From assembly GCA_965229565.1 (NCBI GenBank), contig OZ245888.1, forward strand, positions 1,488,001-1,552,000: a stretch of DNA of 64,000 nucleotides, read 5' to 3'. Below, in pieces: positions 27,546-35,205 of this stretch (position 1 is the first letter of the stretch; each line of letters begins with the position of its first letter). Made by a program: the position numbers and the translations under genes. The stretch is from JANQNX01 sp040217095 (GTDB lineage Bacteria > Pseudomonadota > Gammaproteobacteria > Eutrophobiales > Eutrophobiaceae). Under the pieces are notes generated by a model. That model saw only the letters and a program-made list of their open reading frames with translations, had not been told where the DNA came from and made no database searches.

Positions 27546-28433
27546 ATGATCGCCGTACGCATTTTCGAAATCACGTTCCCTATCTTCGCCATCGTGATGG
27601 CCGGGTTGGTGTATGCACGTCAATTCCGTCCTGACATGACATTACCAAACAAGCTGAACATGGAGGTATTCATTCCCTGCCTGCTGTTCAGCGTTATCTA
27701 CGAGCGTGCCGGTGTGGAAGGCCTGTTCGGTAACCTGGCACTGTCTATTGCGCTGGTCGTGCTGTTGTCCGGCGTTATTGCTTTTATTGTAGCCAGGCTG
27801 TTACACATTGAGCCCAGGAGCCTGTGTCCGCCTATCATGTTTGGCAATGCCGGTAACCTTGGCTTGCCTTTGGTGGTACTCAGCTTTGGCGATGTGGCCT
27901 TGCCAGCAGCGGTGATCTGTTTCGTGATCTGTAATTTCTTCCACATCACCCTCGGTAGTTTCATGCTCAACAAGCAGCCTAATGTGCTACGCATGTTGCT
28001 GTCACCGATGATCGTGGCCGTCATCCTGGCCTTGATAATGAGCCTGTTAAAAGTACAGATCAGCTCAACATTGCTTGAGCCTGTGCGCATGCTGGGCCAG
28101 ATCTGCGTGCCGTTGATGCTATTCGCCCTGGGTACGCGCCTGATCGATATGCGCTTGTCAGAATGGAAGATCGGTATTCTGGCTGCCGTGCTGGCACCGG
28201 TCAGCGGTATCGCTATCGTGATGGTCTTGTTGCAGTTCATGGAACTGACCCGGCTGGAGCAGGGCGCATTATTCCTGTTCGGTGCCTTGCCGCCGGCCGT
28301 GATGAACTACATGTTCGCGGAACATTACCAGCAGGAGCCTGCAAAGGTCGCGGCTATGGTGTTATTTGGTAATGCCTTTACGGTGATATCACTGCCGCTG
28401 GCATTGGCGTATGCCTTGCCGAGGTTTGGGTAA
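27546..28433 (+). CDS. AEC-family (auxin efflux carrier-like) transporter
   Basis: A 295-residue protein with about ten hydrophobic helices, in two repeats as in the AEC/BASS-like fold. PPIMFGNAGNLGLPL (helix 4 region) and the matching LFGNAFTVISLPLA near the C-terminus carry the family's broken-helix Asn/Gly-Pro pattern. Substrate cannot be told from sequence; bacterial members move organic acids such as malate. It is separated by 74 bases from the minus-strand cassette region. Confidence 0.88.
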   Translation: MIAVRIFEITFPIFAIVMAGLVYARQFRPDMTLPNKLNMEVFIPCLLFSVIYERAGVEGLFGNLALSIALVVLLSGVIAFIVARLLHIEPRSLCPPIMFGNAGNLGLPLVVLSFGDVALPAAVICFVICNFFHITLGSFMLNKQPNVLRMLLSPMIVAVILALIMSLLKVQISSTLLEPVRMLGQICVPLMLFALGTRLIDMRLSEWKIGILAAVLAPVSGIAIVMVLLQFMELTRLEQGALFLFGALPPAVMNYMFAEHYQQEPAKVAAMVLFGNAFTVISLPLALAYALPRFG

Positions 28434-28507
28434 CATTGCCCATAAGCCGCAAGAACTAAGCACAGCGAAGTGGATGTCGGTTTGATAGGGTTGTTTAGAG
28501 CCTACTA

Positions 28508-29161
28508 TCAAAGGCCCGATATAATCTGATACATTTTCTGCCTATAACCGATAAGATGCTTGTTTACTGACATTATGTCACTGTTAAGCTCTTCGAAATC
28601 TGGGAAGTTTCTTTGAATATCTTGCGGGTGTAGCTCAGCATTGTCGTCTTTTTTTAGCTGAGCTTCGTACCAGCGCCTAAATCTTGCTTGCCACTTTGTG
28701 AGATGTGGCCGGATCCCAGAGTTCAATACATCTATTGATAATCGTATGATACGCTCAGTATCCTTCCTCCTAAACTTCGATACGGGGACATCTTTGATAA
28801 GTTCGCGAGTAACTGAAAAAAAGTTGTACCAAGAATCGTATATTTCGGTAATAACATCGTTATCAAGATCAATTTCTAAACCTATTTTTCTTGTGCTCAG
28901 TTCAACCCATATTTTATAGGCTATTTGACGGTCAATATCATTCGGTCTCAGTTTGACTTTCTGATCACCAAGACCAAATTCTGCTTCGTCAATCTCGAAT
29001 GAACGCCAAGGGCCTCGCGATGTTACATTAAGCCGAATTAACACTACAATGGCAATTATGAGCACGCTTCCGCCAAGAACCCATGGGCTAGCCACAAAGG
29101 TGAGTACAAAATTAGAGTCCAGTACTAGTCTCAGATGATCGGGTGTATTTTCAGTTGTCAT
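28508..29161 (-). CDS. Membrane-anchored unknown protein paired with TIR-like gene
   Basis: 217 residues from ATG 29161 (223 if the overlapping GTG at 29179 is used; neither has a clear ribosome binding site). One strong membrane helix near the N-terminus (about residues 24-46, PWVLGGSVLIIAIVVLIRL) is followed by a ~165-residue soluble, probably cytoplasmic, mostly helical domain rich in charged residues (WYNFFSVTRELIKDVPVSK, FRRKDTERIIRLSIDVLNSG). I recognise no named domain. It starts 11 bases after, or overlapping, the stop of the TIR-like gene, so the two are an operon. The membrane anchor makes it a candidate effector or sensor partner. AT content is higher than in flanking housekeeping genes. 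Confidence 0.8.
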   Translation of the reverse strand: MTTENTPDHLRLVLDSNFVLTFVASPWVLGGSVLIIAIVVLIRLNVTSRGPWRSFEIDEAEFGLGDQKVKLRPNDIDRQIAYKIWVELSTRKIGLEIDLDNDVITEIYDSWYNFFSVTRELIKDVPVSKFRRKDTERIIRLSIDVLNSGIRPHLTKWQARFRRWYEAQLKKDDNAELHPQDIQRNFPDFEELNSDIMSVNKHLIGYRQKMYQIISGL

Positions 29162-29172
29162 TGCAGTAGATA

Positions 29173-29718
29173 CTAACACTGACGGTTATAGCTCATGCGT
29201 TCTCGTGGGTTAACAATCCACTTTCTATGTGTAGTTCTTCTTTGATATGCAGCCTCAATGGCGTTCACTAACTGCTCCGTTGTACTTGGGTATTCCAACC
29301 ATCTCGCATAACAGTCTTCTTGTTGATCGGATTGTTTTAGATTTCTATTCAGCCTGTCCGGGAAATTCTGATTGCCATATGCATAGCTAGGCAGCTTTAT
29401 CGCAAGAAGACCATTCGGCATCGTGTTCTCGCCTTGGCGAAGAGAGGATTGAATCTCCCAATCCACATAACGCCGGGCCCATGTGCATTTACCTAGCATC
29501 ACTAATGTTACACTTGAATCCCCTAAGTATAGTTGCCTGATTCTACCCATCACATAATCGGTGTTTGTGCTGTTGATAATGTCTTCTGTCATTTCTTGAC
29601 CGAGACCACGTGCTATAAATGCGTCTTGCTCATGATCAAAAGAACGGACAAACTGGCTTACTTCTGCCTGGTCTGCATGGTGATAAGAGATAAAGCATTT
29701 TCTGCGTACAATTGCCAT
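29173..29718 (-). CDS. TIR-like (MTH538/ThsB-type) domain protein
   Basis: A 181-residue protein that is essentially one TIR-like domain of the MTH538/ThsB family. It starts with RRKCFISYHHADQAEV (beta-A plus the conserved FISYHH), has SVTLVMLGKCTWARRYVDWEI (the beta-D/alpha-D region with the typical W-x-x-x-Y-V-D-W-E-I), and then GLLAIKLPS. Family knowledge: this family includes ThsB of Thoeris anti-phage systems, where TIR proteins make a nucleotide signal after infection. No ThsA (SIR2/SLOG or Macro) gene is adjacent; a membrane protein is instead. AGAGGG lies about 11 bases before the ATG. An attC-like site lies just upstream. Confidence 0.85.
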   Translation of the reverse strand: MAIVRRKCFISYHHADQAEVSQFVRSFDHEQDAFIARGLGQEMTEDIINSTNTDYVMGRIRQLYLGDSSVTLVMLGKCTWARRYVDWEIQSSLRQGENTMPNGLLAIKLPSYAYGNQNFPDRLNRNLKQSDQQEDCYARWLEYPSTTEQLVNAIEAAYQRRTTHRKWIVNPRERMSYNRQC

Positions 29719-29739
29719 TAAAGATATCCCTCTTTTAGG

Positions 29740-29801
29740 CTCTAACGATTGAACTCAGCGGCGCGCCTTTGGCACGCAGCATTTGAAATGCCTTGTTAGC
29801 T
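29740..29801 (-). other. attC-like integron recombination site
   Basis: On the minus strand the site starts AGCTAAC (R'' box, 29795-29801) and ends GTTAGAG (R' box, 29740-29746), pairing CTAAC with GTTAG. The centre pairs GCGTGCC with GGCGCGC around an AAA loop, and the right arm (CGCTGAGTTCAATCGTTAG) resembles that of aadA-type attC sites. The 62-base length is normal. Orientation puts it at the 3' end of the 67-aa ORF cassette and directly before the TIR gene, as expected in a cassette array. The intervening arm pairing is imperfect, so a structure-based search is needed to be certain. Confidence 0.58.
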
Positions 29802-29829
29802 GTTTTATTTTTATTCATTTATTATTTAG

Positions 29830-30033
29830 TTATTGAATAGTAAGCATAACTTCTTGAACGTTATTTTCCGAACCAGAACATGTCAAGCCCGTGCATATAG
29901 TATTACCGAATTCATTATCAAAAACGGAGTCGCCTTGTTTAGGAATTGGAGTAGGAAGTCCTACTCTTGTTTTCACACAAATTTTTCCCTTTGCGGTGTC
30001 TTTCCAAATAGTTGTTTTAGGATTTTCAATCAT
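29830..30033 (-). CDS. Small hypothetical cassette protein (67 aa)
   Basis: An ATG at 30033 opens 67 codons; a TTG seven codons upstream is possible but less likely. The protein (start MIENPKTTIWKDTAKGKICV) has two cysteines near the end in ICTGLTCSGSENN and no membrane segment or signal peptide. I do not recognise it. It fills almost exactly the space between two attC-like sites, giving a cassette of about 323 bases with one ORF, which is the main reason to regard it as a gene. No strong ribosome binding site is seen, which is common in cassettes. Confidence 0.5.
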   Translation of the reverse strand: MIENPKTTIWKDTAKGKICVKTRVGLPTPIPKQGDSVFDNEFGNTICTGLTCSGSENNVQEVMLTIQ

Positions 30034-30061
30034 TTTTTGCTTTTTGCAGGTCAATGTTTAC

Positions 30062-30118
30062 CGCTAACGACTAAAAACCGCGTAGCGGTTTTTGATCGGC
30101 TGGAGTGCATTGTTTTGT
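30062..30118 (-). other. Second attC-like site (degenerate) or hairpin
   Basis: On the minus strand, ACAAAAC (degenerate R'') leads into AATGCACTCCAGCCGATC, a left arm like those of known attC sites. A perfect nine-pair stem AAAAACCGC-TAC-GCGGTTTTT (30073-30093) and a clear R' box GTTAGCG (30062-30068) follow. It lies four bases after the stop of the 199-aa gene and about 28 bases before the 67-aa ORF. The stem followed by T-rich sequence could instead be an intrinsic terminator of the 199-aa gene; the R' box and left arm favour attC. Confidence 0.42.
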
Positions 30119-30121
30119 CTT

Positions 30122-30721
30122 TTAGACATTGAGTTCTTTCGTAAATTGAGCTGGTAAAAAGTTACAAGCATCTTTCCACTCTTCAGGATCACAAGCTGAA
30201 AACATGCCTCCTTCTTGCCCTGTCATTTCCATTGTTTTATTTTCTGTTGCTACAATTTCAGCAATAGCCTCATCTAATGATGTTTTTGACATGGTTAAGA
30301 GTTTCCATATTTCTCTAACATCATCTCTTCTATCTACAGCTATGCCCGACCCTACAGTTGCCATCCATACTTCTAAGGAGCGCCCTGTTTGTTTTGCATG
30401 ATCTTCTGCAAACTTAGGAAATTCCACTCCGAATTTCCCCATCATTTTTTTCATATGAGCAATTTGTAGAGTGTTGTTGTTTCTTATATCTTCTAGGATT
30501 TCATAAAATCCCATAAGATCTTCTCGTGAGTAATCCAACGGCCTATCAACAACATCTATTGGTATTACTCCGGACACAAAAAACTCCTTGCCAAGTATCG
30601 AAGCAATAGCAAGTATTTTTGCACGATGAACAGAGTTGCTTGATTCAAGCTCCCATTTAACTTCTTTTATGCACATGTATACACGTGAATCTTGCCCTTT
30701 CTTCTTTAGCCAACCAAACAT
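30122..30721 (-). CDS. Hypothetical protein, 199 aa
   Basis: I do not recognise the family. The protein begins MFGWLKKKGQDSRVYMCIKE and is mostly helical and soluble, with a stretch (about 70-105) reading YEILEDIRNNNTLQIAHMKKMMG and no signal peptide or membrane span. Translation is strongly supported by TAAGGAG six bases before the ATG. It is AT-rich and followed immediately by an attC-like site, so it probably belongs to the same cassette cluster. Nothing nearby hints at a function. Confidence 0.7.
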   Translation of the reverse strand: MFGWLKKKGQDSRVYMCIKEVKWELESSNSVHRAKILAIASILGKEFFVSGVIPIDVVDRPLDYSREDLMGFYEILEDIRNNNTLQIAHMKKMMGKFGVEFPKFAEDHAKQTGRSLEVWMATVGSGIAVDRRDDVREIWKLLTMSKTSLDEAIAEIVATENKTMEMTGQEGGMFSACDPEEWKDACNFLPAQFTKELNV

Positions 30722-31057
30722 TTTTACTCCTTACAAAACATAACTAGTGTCTAAGAGACAGGTTGTCCCATAATATTTTATAGGAGACATAAGTAGGCGC
30801 GCGTGATTGGGTATTCATCCTGATTAATGAGTCTATATACAGGGTGTCCCCTTTTCTATATTTCCTATGTACTATTTGTGTGTCACCTTAATTAAGTTGG
30901 CGCATAAAAGTATTATTTAATTTCAATAAGTTACAAACCCAGGAAGATTTTAGAAAGGTGACACATTTTTTATCGATATCACCCAGGGAGAGGATATTTA
31001 TAGATAAGAAAAATACCTCAAAACGGTTAGTTTAGAATGAAGCTGTCAGCAGGACTG
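30722..31057. other. Gene-free AT-rich stretch with inverted repeat and TGTCCC motifs
   Basis: No convincing ORF lies in these 336 bases. They contain a perfect 11-base inverted repeat, TGTGTCACCTT (30879-30889) and AAGGTGACACA (30955-30965), 65 bases apart. They also contain two related strings, ACAGGTTGTCCCATAA (near 30758) and ACAGGGTGTCCCC (near 30840). These look like decayed ends of small mobile elements or REP-type sequences, but no transposase remains. No integron integrase gene is present here or elsewhere in the window. Confidence 0.4.
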
Positions 31058-32023
31058 TCAATAATGCCCTGTTAAAAATGCTTCAAAACTTTTTTCTATC
31101 CAGTAACGTGGTTTGAATATCCCGCCGTAAACAAACCCGACATGTCCTCCCCGTTCCGTTAATTCAAGCGTGATACTTTCCGAGAGTTCCTCTTCCCGCG
31201 GAATCGCCTGCTCACTCATGAAAGGATCGTCCTTGCTATGCAGGATGAGGGTAGGGGTGGTGATGTCTTTCAGGAATTGCTTCGAACTCGAGCGCGAGTA
31301 GTAGTCATCCACACCATTAAACCCATGGATCGGTGCGGTGACATTGTCATCGAATGAAAAGAAGTCACGCCAACCGTCAATCTTGTTCATATCAACGGGT
31401 GCGGGTTTGTCCCTGAATTTGTCTTTCATCTTGCTACGGATATGGCGGATCAGGTGCCACTGGTAAAGACGCGATACTCCTTTACCCAGTGCCCGTGCGC
31501 CGTCGGCCAGGTCAAACGGGACGGATATCGCCATGGCGGCATCCAGTAAGGATTCGTTTTTTTGTTCACCCAGGTACTTGAGCAAGACATTGCCACCCAG
31601 CGAGATGCCAACGGCAACGAGCGGTCGTTCGGGATAGCGCTGTTTCAATGCCGTGACAACCGCATGGATATCACCGGTATCACCCGAGTGATAGCTGCGG
31701 TCCAGTCGATTATGACGACCACTGCAGCCGCGAAACTGCATCAAGACCCCGGTCCATTGCTTGCCTGCTACCAGGTTCAACAGGCCACGTGCGTAAGGTG
31801 AATCTATCGAGCCTTCCAGGCCATGTAGTACGAGTACGACGGGACTACCAGGTTTTGCATCATTGCTCGTCCAGGCAAGATCAATGAAATCGCCGTCGGC
31901 CAATTCAAACTGTTCCGTGCGGGTATCAACCAGCGCTACCTTTCTGAACAGGGCGGGGTAAAGCGTTTGCAGGTGACGGTTACGACACCACCACGGCGGC
32001 TGGAATTGACTGTTGATAATCAC
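31058..32023 (-). CDS. YheT-type alpha/beta hydrolase
   Basis: A 321-residue hydrolase of the YheT/COG0429 family. It begins with the family signature FQPPWWCRNRHLQTLYPALFR. The catalytic set is the nucleophile Ser in VGISLGGNVLL, Asp in HSKDDPFM and His in ERGGHVGFVYGG. The substrate is unknown; relatives act as esterases on short acyl chains. Its ATG overlaps the aguB stop by four bases, so it is the last gene of this minus-strand run. Confidence 0.92.
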   Translation of the reverse strand: MIINSQFQPPWWCRNRHLQTLYPALFRKVALVDTRTEQFELADGDFIDLAWTSNDAKPGSPVVLVLHGLEGSIDSPYARGLLNLVAGKQWTGVLMQFRGCSGRHNRLDRSYHSGDTGDIHAVVTALKQRYPERPLVAVGISLGGNVLLKYLGEQKNESLLDAAMAISVPFDLADGARALGKGVSRLYQWHLIRHIRSKMKDKFRDKPAPVDMNKIDGWRDFFSFDDNVTAPIHGFNGVDDYYSRSSSKQFLKDITTPTLILHSKDDPFMSEQAIPREEELSESITLELTERGGHVGFVYGGIFKPRYWIEKSFEAFLTGHY

Positions 32024-32907
32024 TCGTCATCAATATGCCGTTTCAGTATTCCTGCATAGGCGTCGATGCGACGGTCGCGGAAATAAGGCCATACGCGTCG
32101 TACCTGTTCGGTTTTATCAAGATCGATTTCGCTCACGATCACTTCTTCCTTGTCCGTTGCAGCAGTCGCGAGTAATTCTCCCTGCTGGCCGGTAATAAAA
32201 CTGGAACCCCAGAACAGCGAGGCCATATCACTATCCGGATCTTTTTCCATGCCAACGCGGTTACTGCTCAGGACCGGCAGGTTATTGGCCACGGCATGGG
32301 CACGTTGTATCGTTATCCAGGCATCGCGTTGTCGTTCCTGCTCGGCCTTGTCGGCATCCGGTTCCCAGCCGATGGCACTTGGAAACAGCAACAGCTCTGC
32401 TCCTGACAGCGCCATGATCCGTGCCCCCTCCGGGTACCACTGGTCCCAGCAAACAAGCACACCCAGTTTTCCAATCGAGGTATTGATCGGTTTAAAGCCG
32501 GTGTCGCCGGGCGTGAAGTAATATTTCTCGTAGTAGCCGGGGTCATCCGGGATATGCATCTTGCGATAGCTACCGGCAAGACTGCCGTCTTTATCCAGTA
32601 CGATGGAGGTGTTGTGATAAAGACCCTTGGCACGTTTCTCGAAGACGGTCGCAACCACGACGATGTTGTTTTCCTTGGCCGCGGCTTGCAGTGCCTTGCT
32701 GGTGGGCCCCGGAATCGTTTCAGCCAGGTCAAAACAGGCCGGGTCTTCCTTGATACAAAAATAGGTGCCCATGCTTAATTCGGGTAACAGGACCAGGTCA
32801 GCACCGGCGGCCGCTGCCTGCTGGATACCGTTGAGCCCTGCCTGCAGGTTGTCGTCATAACTGCTGCTGCAAGCATGTTGGGCGATGGCGACCTTGATTT
32901 TGCTCAT
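32020..32907 (-). CDS. aguB: N-carbamoylputrescine amidase
   Basis: A 295-residue nitrilase-superfamily enzyme converting N-carbamoylputrescine to putrescine, CO2 and ammonia. The Glu-Lys-Cys triad is visible: LPELSMGTYF, YRKMHIPDD and VLVCWDQWYPEGAR. The length is typical. It overlaps aguA by four bases, completing the two-step agmatine to putrescine route. Confidence 0.95.
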   Translation of the reverse strand: MSKIKVAIAQHACSSSYDDNLQAGLNGIQQAAAAGADLVLLPELSMGTYFCIKEDPACFDLAETIPGPTSKALQAAAKENNIVVVATVFEKRAKGLYHNTSIVLDKDGSLAGSYRKMHIPDDPGYYEKYYFTPGDTGFKPINTSIGKLGVLVCWDQWYPEGARIMALSGAELLLFPSAIGWEPDADKAEQERQRDAWITIQRAHAVANNLPVLSSNRVGMEKDPDSDMASLFWGSSFITGQQGELLATAATDKEEVIVSEIDLDKTEQVRRVWPYFRDRRIDAYAGILKRHIDDE

Positions 32908-33959
32908 GTGTTATCTGGTTCCTGGTTTAGCGTGCCTTGCGGCAAATGCATGGTTGCGCAGTGTATCCCACCGAATTGTTTTATCAATGCAGTCGAACTT
33001 ATACCAATGATCTCGCGCGTCGGAAAGGTTTGCCTGAATATCGCCAGCGCGGCTGCATCCGACTCCTGTCCGAACTGTGGTACCAGTACGGCATCATTTA
33101 TAACCAGGAAGTTCACGTAGGATGCCGGTAAGGCCTGTCCCTTGTCATAGACCGGGTCCGGCAGGTAAAGCGGTAGCAGTTGATAATCGCTTCCGTCTGT
33201 CCGTGTGAATGTCTTTAGTTGTGACTGCATCTCTTGCAGTGCCGCGTAGTCCGGGTGTGCTTTGTCCGTGCAGGCCGCGTACAGGATGGTTTCCGCGTTG
33301 ACAAAACGGGCCAGGTTATCGATATGGCTATCGGTATCATCACCACCGAGGCTACCCGCATCCAGCCACAGCATGCGCTTCACCCCCAGCATGGACTGTA
33401 AGTGGGCTTCAACCGCTGCCTTGCTTTTGTCCGGGTGGCGTTTTAACAGGCAGTGCGATGTGGTCAGCAGTGTACCGGCACCATCGGGTTCGATACTGCC
33501 GCCTTCCAGTACCAGTTCGCGCGGCATGATGTCAGTAGCAAACAGTCCTTGCTGTTGCAGGCAAGCCGTCACCGCGTTATCGAGCGAGGACTGGTACTTG
33601 CCGCCCCAGGCATCGAAGATAAAGTTATTCAGTAGCGGCTTGTTATCCACCAGCGTGGTGATGGGGCCGTAATCACGACACCAGGTATCGTTAGTCGGGC
33701 AGATGATAAGCCGGCAATGGTCCAGTGACACGCCGTGGGCACGCAGCAGTTCAGCGATATGATTCTTATGTGCCTCATCAAGGCACAGGACGATGCAGGT
33801 TTCATGGGCACTGATTGCCTTGCACATGGCAATGTACACGGACTCAATTTCCCCGAGTTTTGCACGCCAGTCACTTTGTGCATGTGGCCAGGTCAGCATG
33901 ACACCGGACTGGGTTTCCCACTCGGCGGGAAAGCGGATCGGGTTAGCCGTGGTCGGCAT
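32904..33959 (-). CDS. aguA: Agmatine deiminase
   Basis: A 351-residue guanidino-modifying enzyme (agmatine to N-carbamoylputrescine plus ammonia). The catalytic cysteine lies near the C-terminus in FGGIHCATMHLPQG, with the family segments WCRDYGP, LEGGSIEPDG and GGDDTDSHIDNLARF. I start it at the internal ATG (MPTTANPIRFPAEW) that matches the family N-terminus; a frame 21 codons longer lies inside ygfZ. It overlaps ygfZ by 17 bases and aguB by four. Confidence 0.95.
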   Translation of the reverse strand: MPTTANPIRFPAEWETQSGVMLTWPHAQSDWRAKLGEIESVYIAMCKAISAHETCIVLCLDEAHKNHIAELLRAHGVSLDHCRLIICPTNDTWCRDYGPITTLVDNKPLLNNFIFDAWGGKYQSSLDNAVTACLQQQGLFATDIMPRELVLEGGSIEPDGAGTLLTTSHCLLKRHPDKSKAAVEAHLQSMLGVKRMLWLDAGSLGGDDTDSHIDNLARFVNAETILYAACTDKAHPDYAALQEMQSQLKTFTRTDGSDYQLLPLYLPDPVYDKGQALPASYVNFLVINDAVLVPQFGQESDAAALAIFRQTFPTREIIGISSTALIKQFGGIHCATMHLPQGTLNQEPDNT

Positions 33960-34914
33960 AGGGCAGGGGCAGTACCTGGATGGCAGTATCAGGGGTATTG
34001 TCCGGGTAAAGATTGTTTTCAAGCTTATCCAGATCGATCACGGCCAGTGCAACAGCATTTCCTTCGCTATCGCTAGCACTATTGATCACCGTGCCGGCAT
34101 TGTTATCCTGCGATTTGATTACCATGCCTTCAACCAGTTTCGCTTCGCTCTTTACCAGTTGCATGCGACGTTTGACCTCGCCACGGTAGTGCAGGCGGGC
34201 AATGACTTCCTGCCCCGGGTAACAGCCTTTCTTGTAACTGAGGCCGTTAAGAAAATCGAGGTTGAGCATTTGTGGCAGAAACTTTTCCTGGTTTGCGCTG
34301 CCGATCCAGGGAATGCCGGCCAGGATATCCAGTAGCGCCCAGGTATCAGCGCTCGTTAGCGTTAACGCTTGTTGCAATGCCGTGGTTTTTGCAACCTGTG
34401 TCTCGATGTTACCAAGCAGCAGGTAACGTTGCGATTCATCCGGCAGGCAAACACTTATCACACCGTCGTGGGCACTGACGGCGCCCGGCGTATTGCTATT
34501 GCCAGCATCAAGCAGTCCAGGGTCTTCACAGTTTGCTATGCCCAGCAGGGGCGTGGTTTCGGTGATGTCTTCAACGGTTACGTTGGCCCGGAGCACAAAC
34601 ATGTTGAGCCTTTTCAGCACGTAGTCCAGCAGCTCTTTTCGAAACAGCAGCAGGAAAGCCGTTCCTGTATTAACCACGAGGAAGTTGGTAATCAACTGCC
34701 CCTTGGGGTTACACCAGCCACTTAGTTGTGCACCCGGTTCCTTGATCAGGTTGAGGTCGTTGATCAGTTGCCCGTGCAGAAATGCATGGCGGTCTTCACC
34801 GCTGACTGACAGCAATGCAAACCCGGCAGGAAAGCACAGCAACGGTGTTTGTGCCGGATCAATACTGGCGCTGGTATTCAGCGCGTTCGCGTAGTTCTGC
34901 CAGTCGGAATGCAT
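33943..34914 (-). CDS. ygfZ: Folate-binding Fe-S/tRNA-modification protein YgfZ
   Basis: A 323-residue GcvT-like protein with the diagnostic KGCYPGQEVIARLHYRG motif, whose cysteine is needed in E. coli YgfZ for folate-dependent maintenance of certain Fe-S enzymes such as MiaB. It sits between sdhE and aguA. Linkage to succinate dehydrogenase assembly (sdhE) fits an Fe-S role. It is cytoplasmic and of normal length. Confidence 0.93.
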   Translation of the reverse strand: MHSDWQNYANALNTSASIDPAQTPLLCFPAGFALLSVSGEDRHAFLHGQLINDLNLIKEPGAQLSGWCNPKGQLITNFLVVNTGTAFLLLFRKELLDYVLKRLNMFVLRANVTVEDITETTPLLGIANCEDPGLLDAGNSNTPGAVSAHDGVISVCLPDESQRYLLLGNIETQVAKTTALQQALTLTSADTWALLDILAGIPWIGSANQEKFLPQMLNLDFLNGLSYKKGCYPGQEVIARLHYRGEVKRRMQLVKSEAKLVEGMVIKSQDNNAGTVINSASDSEGNAVALAVIDLDKLENNLYPDNTPDTAIQVLPLPYADHG

Positions 34915-34922
34915 AAGGATGT

Positions 34923-35168
34923 CTAGTTGATATTGCGGGATTTCTGGATCAGCGTCACCATGTGCCGCAGTGTATCATTGCCGGGCTGGTCCTTGCCCAT
35001 GATCCAGTTGAGGATATCCAGGTCGGGCTGATCCAGCAATTCTTCCAGCCCCTGTTTTTCCTCGTCGGACAAACTCTCGTAATGCTGTTCGATGAAATCG
35101 GTAAAGACGATGTCCATCTCGCGAATACCCCGTCGGCAACGCCATAACAGGCGAGATTTCTCTGTCAT
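34923..35168 (-). CDS. sdhE: Succinate dehydrogenase assembly factor SdhE
   Basis: An 81-residue all-helical protein with the RGxxE motif (RRGIREMD, residues ~13-17) that aids covalent flavinylation of SdhA. It lies directly after sdhB and before ygfZ. In enterobacteria sdhE is paired with ygfX; here a ygfX-like gene is on the other strand about 3.8 kb away, beyond sdhC. Confidence 0.93.
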   Translation of the reverse strand: MTEKSRLLWRCRRGIREMDIVFTDFIEQHYESLSDEEKQGLEELLDQPDLDILNWIMGKDQPGNDTLRHMVTLIQKSRNIN

Positions 35169-35205
35169 CTCGGGCCCATGCTGGATTAGCCGGCAACAAG
35201 CATGA

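Noticed and set aside
28173..29718. Complete Thoeris system
   Set aside because: A ThsB-like TIR gene is present but no SIR2/SLOG or Macro-domain ThsA is adjacent; the partner is a different membrane protein.
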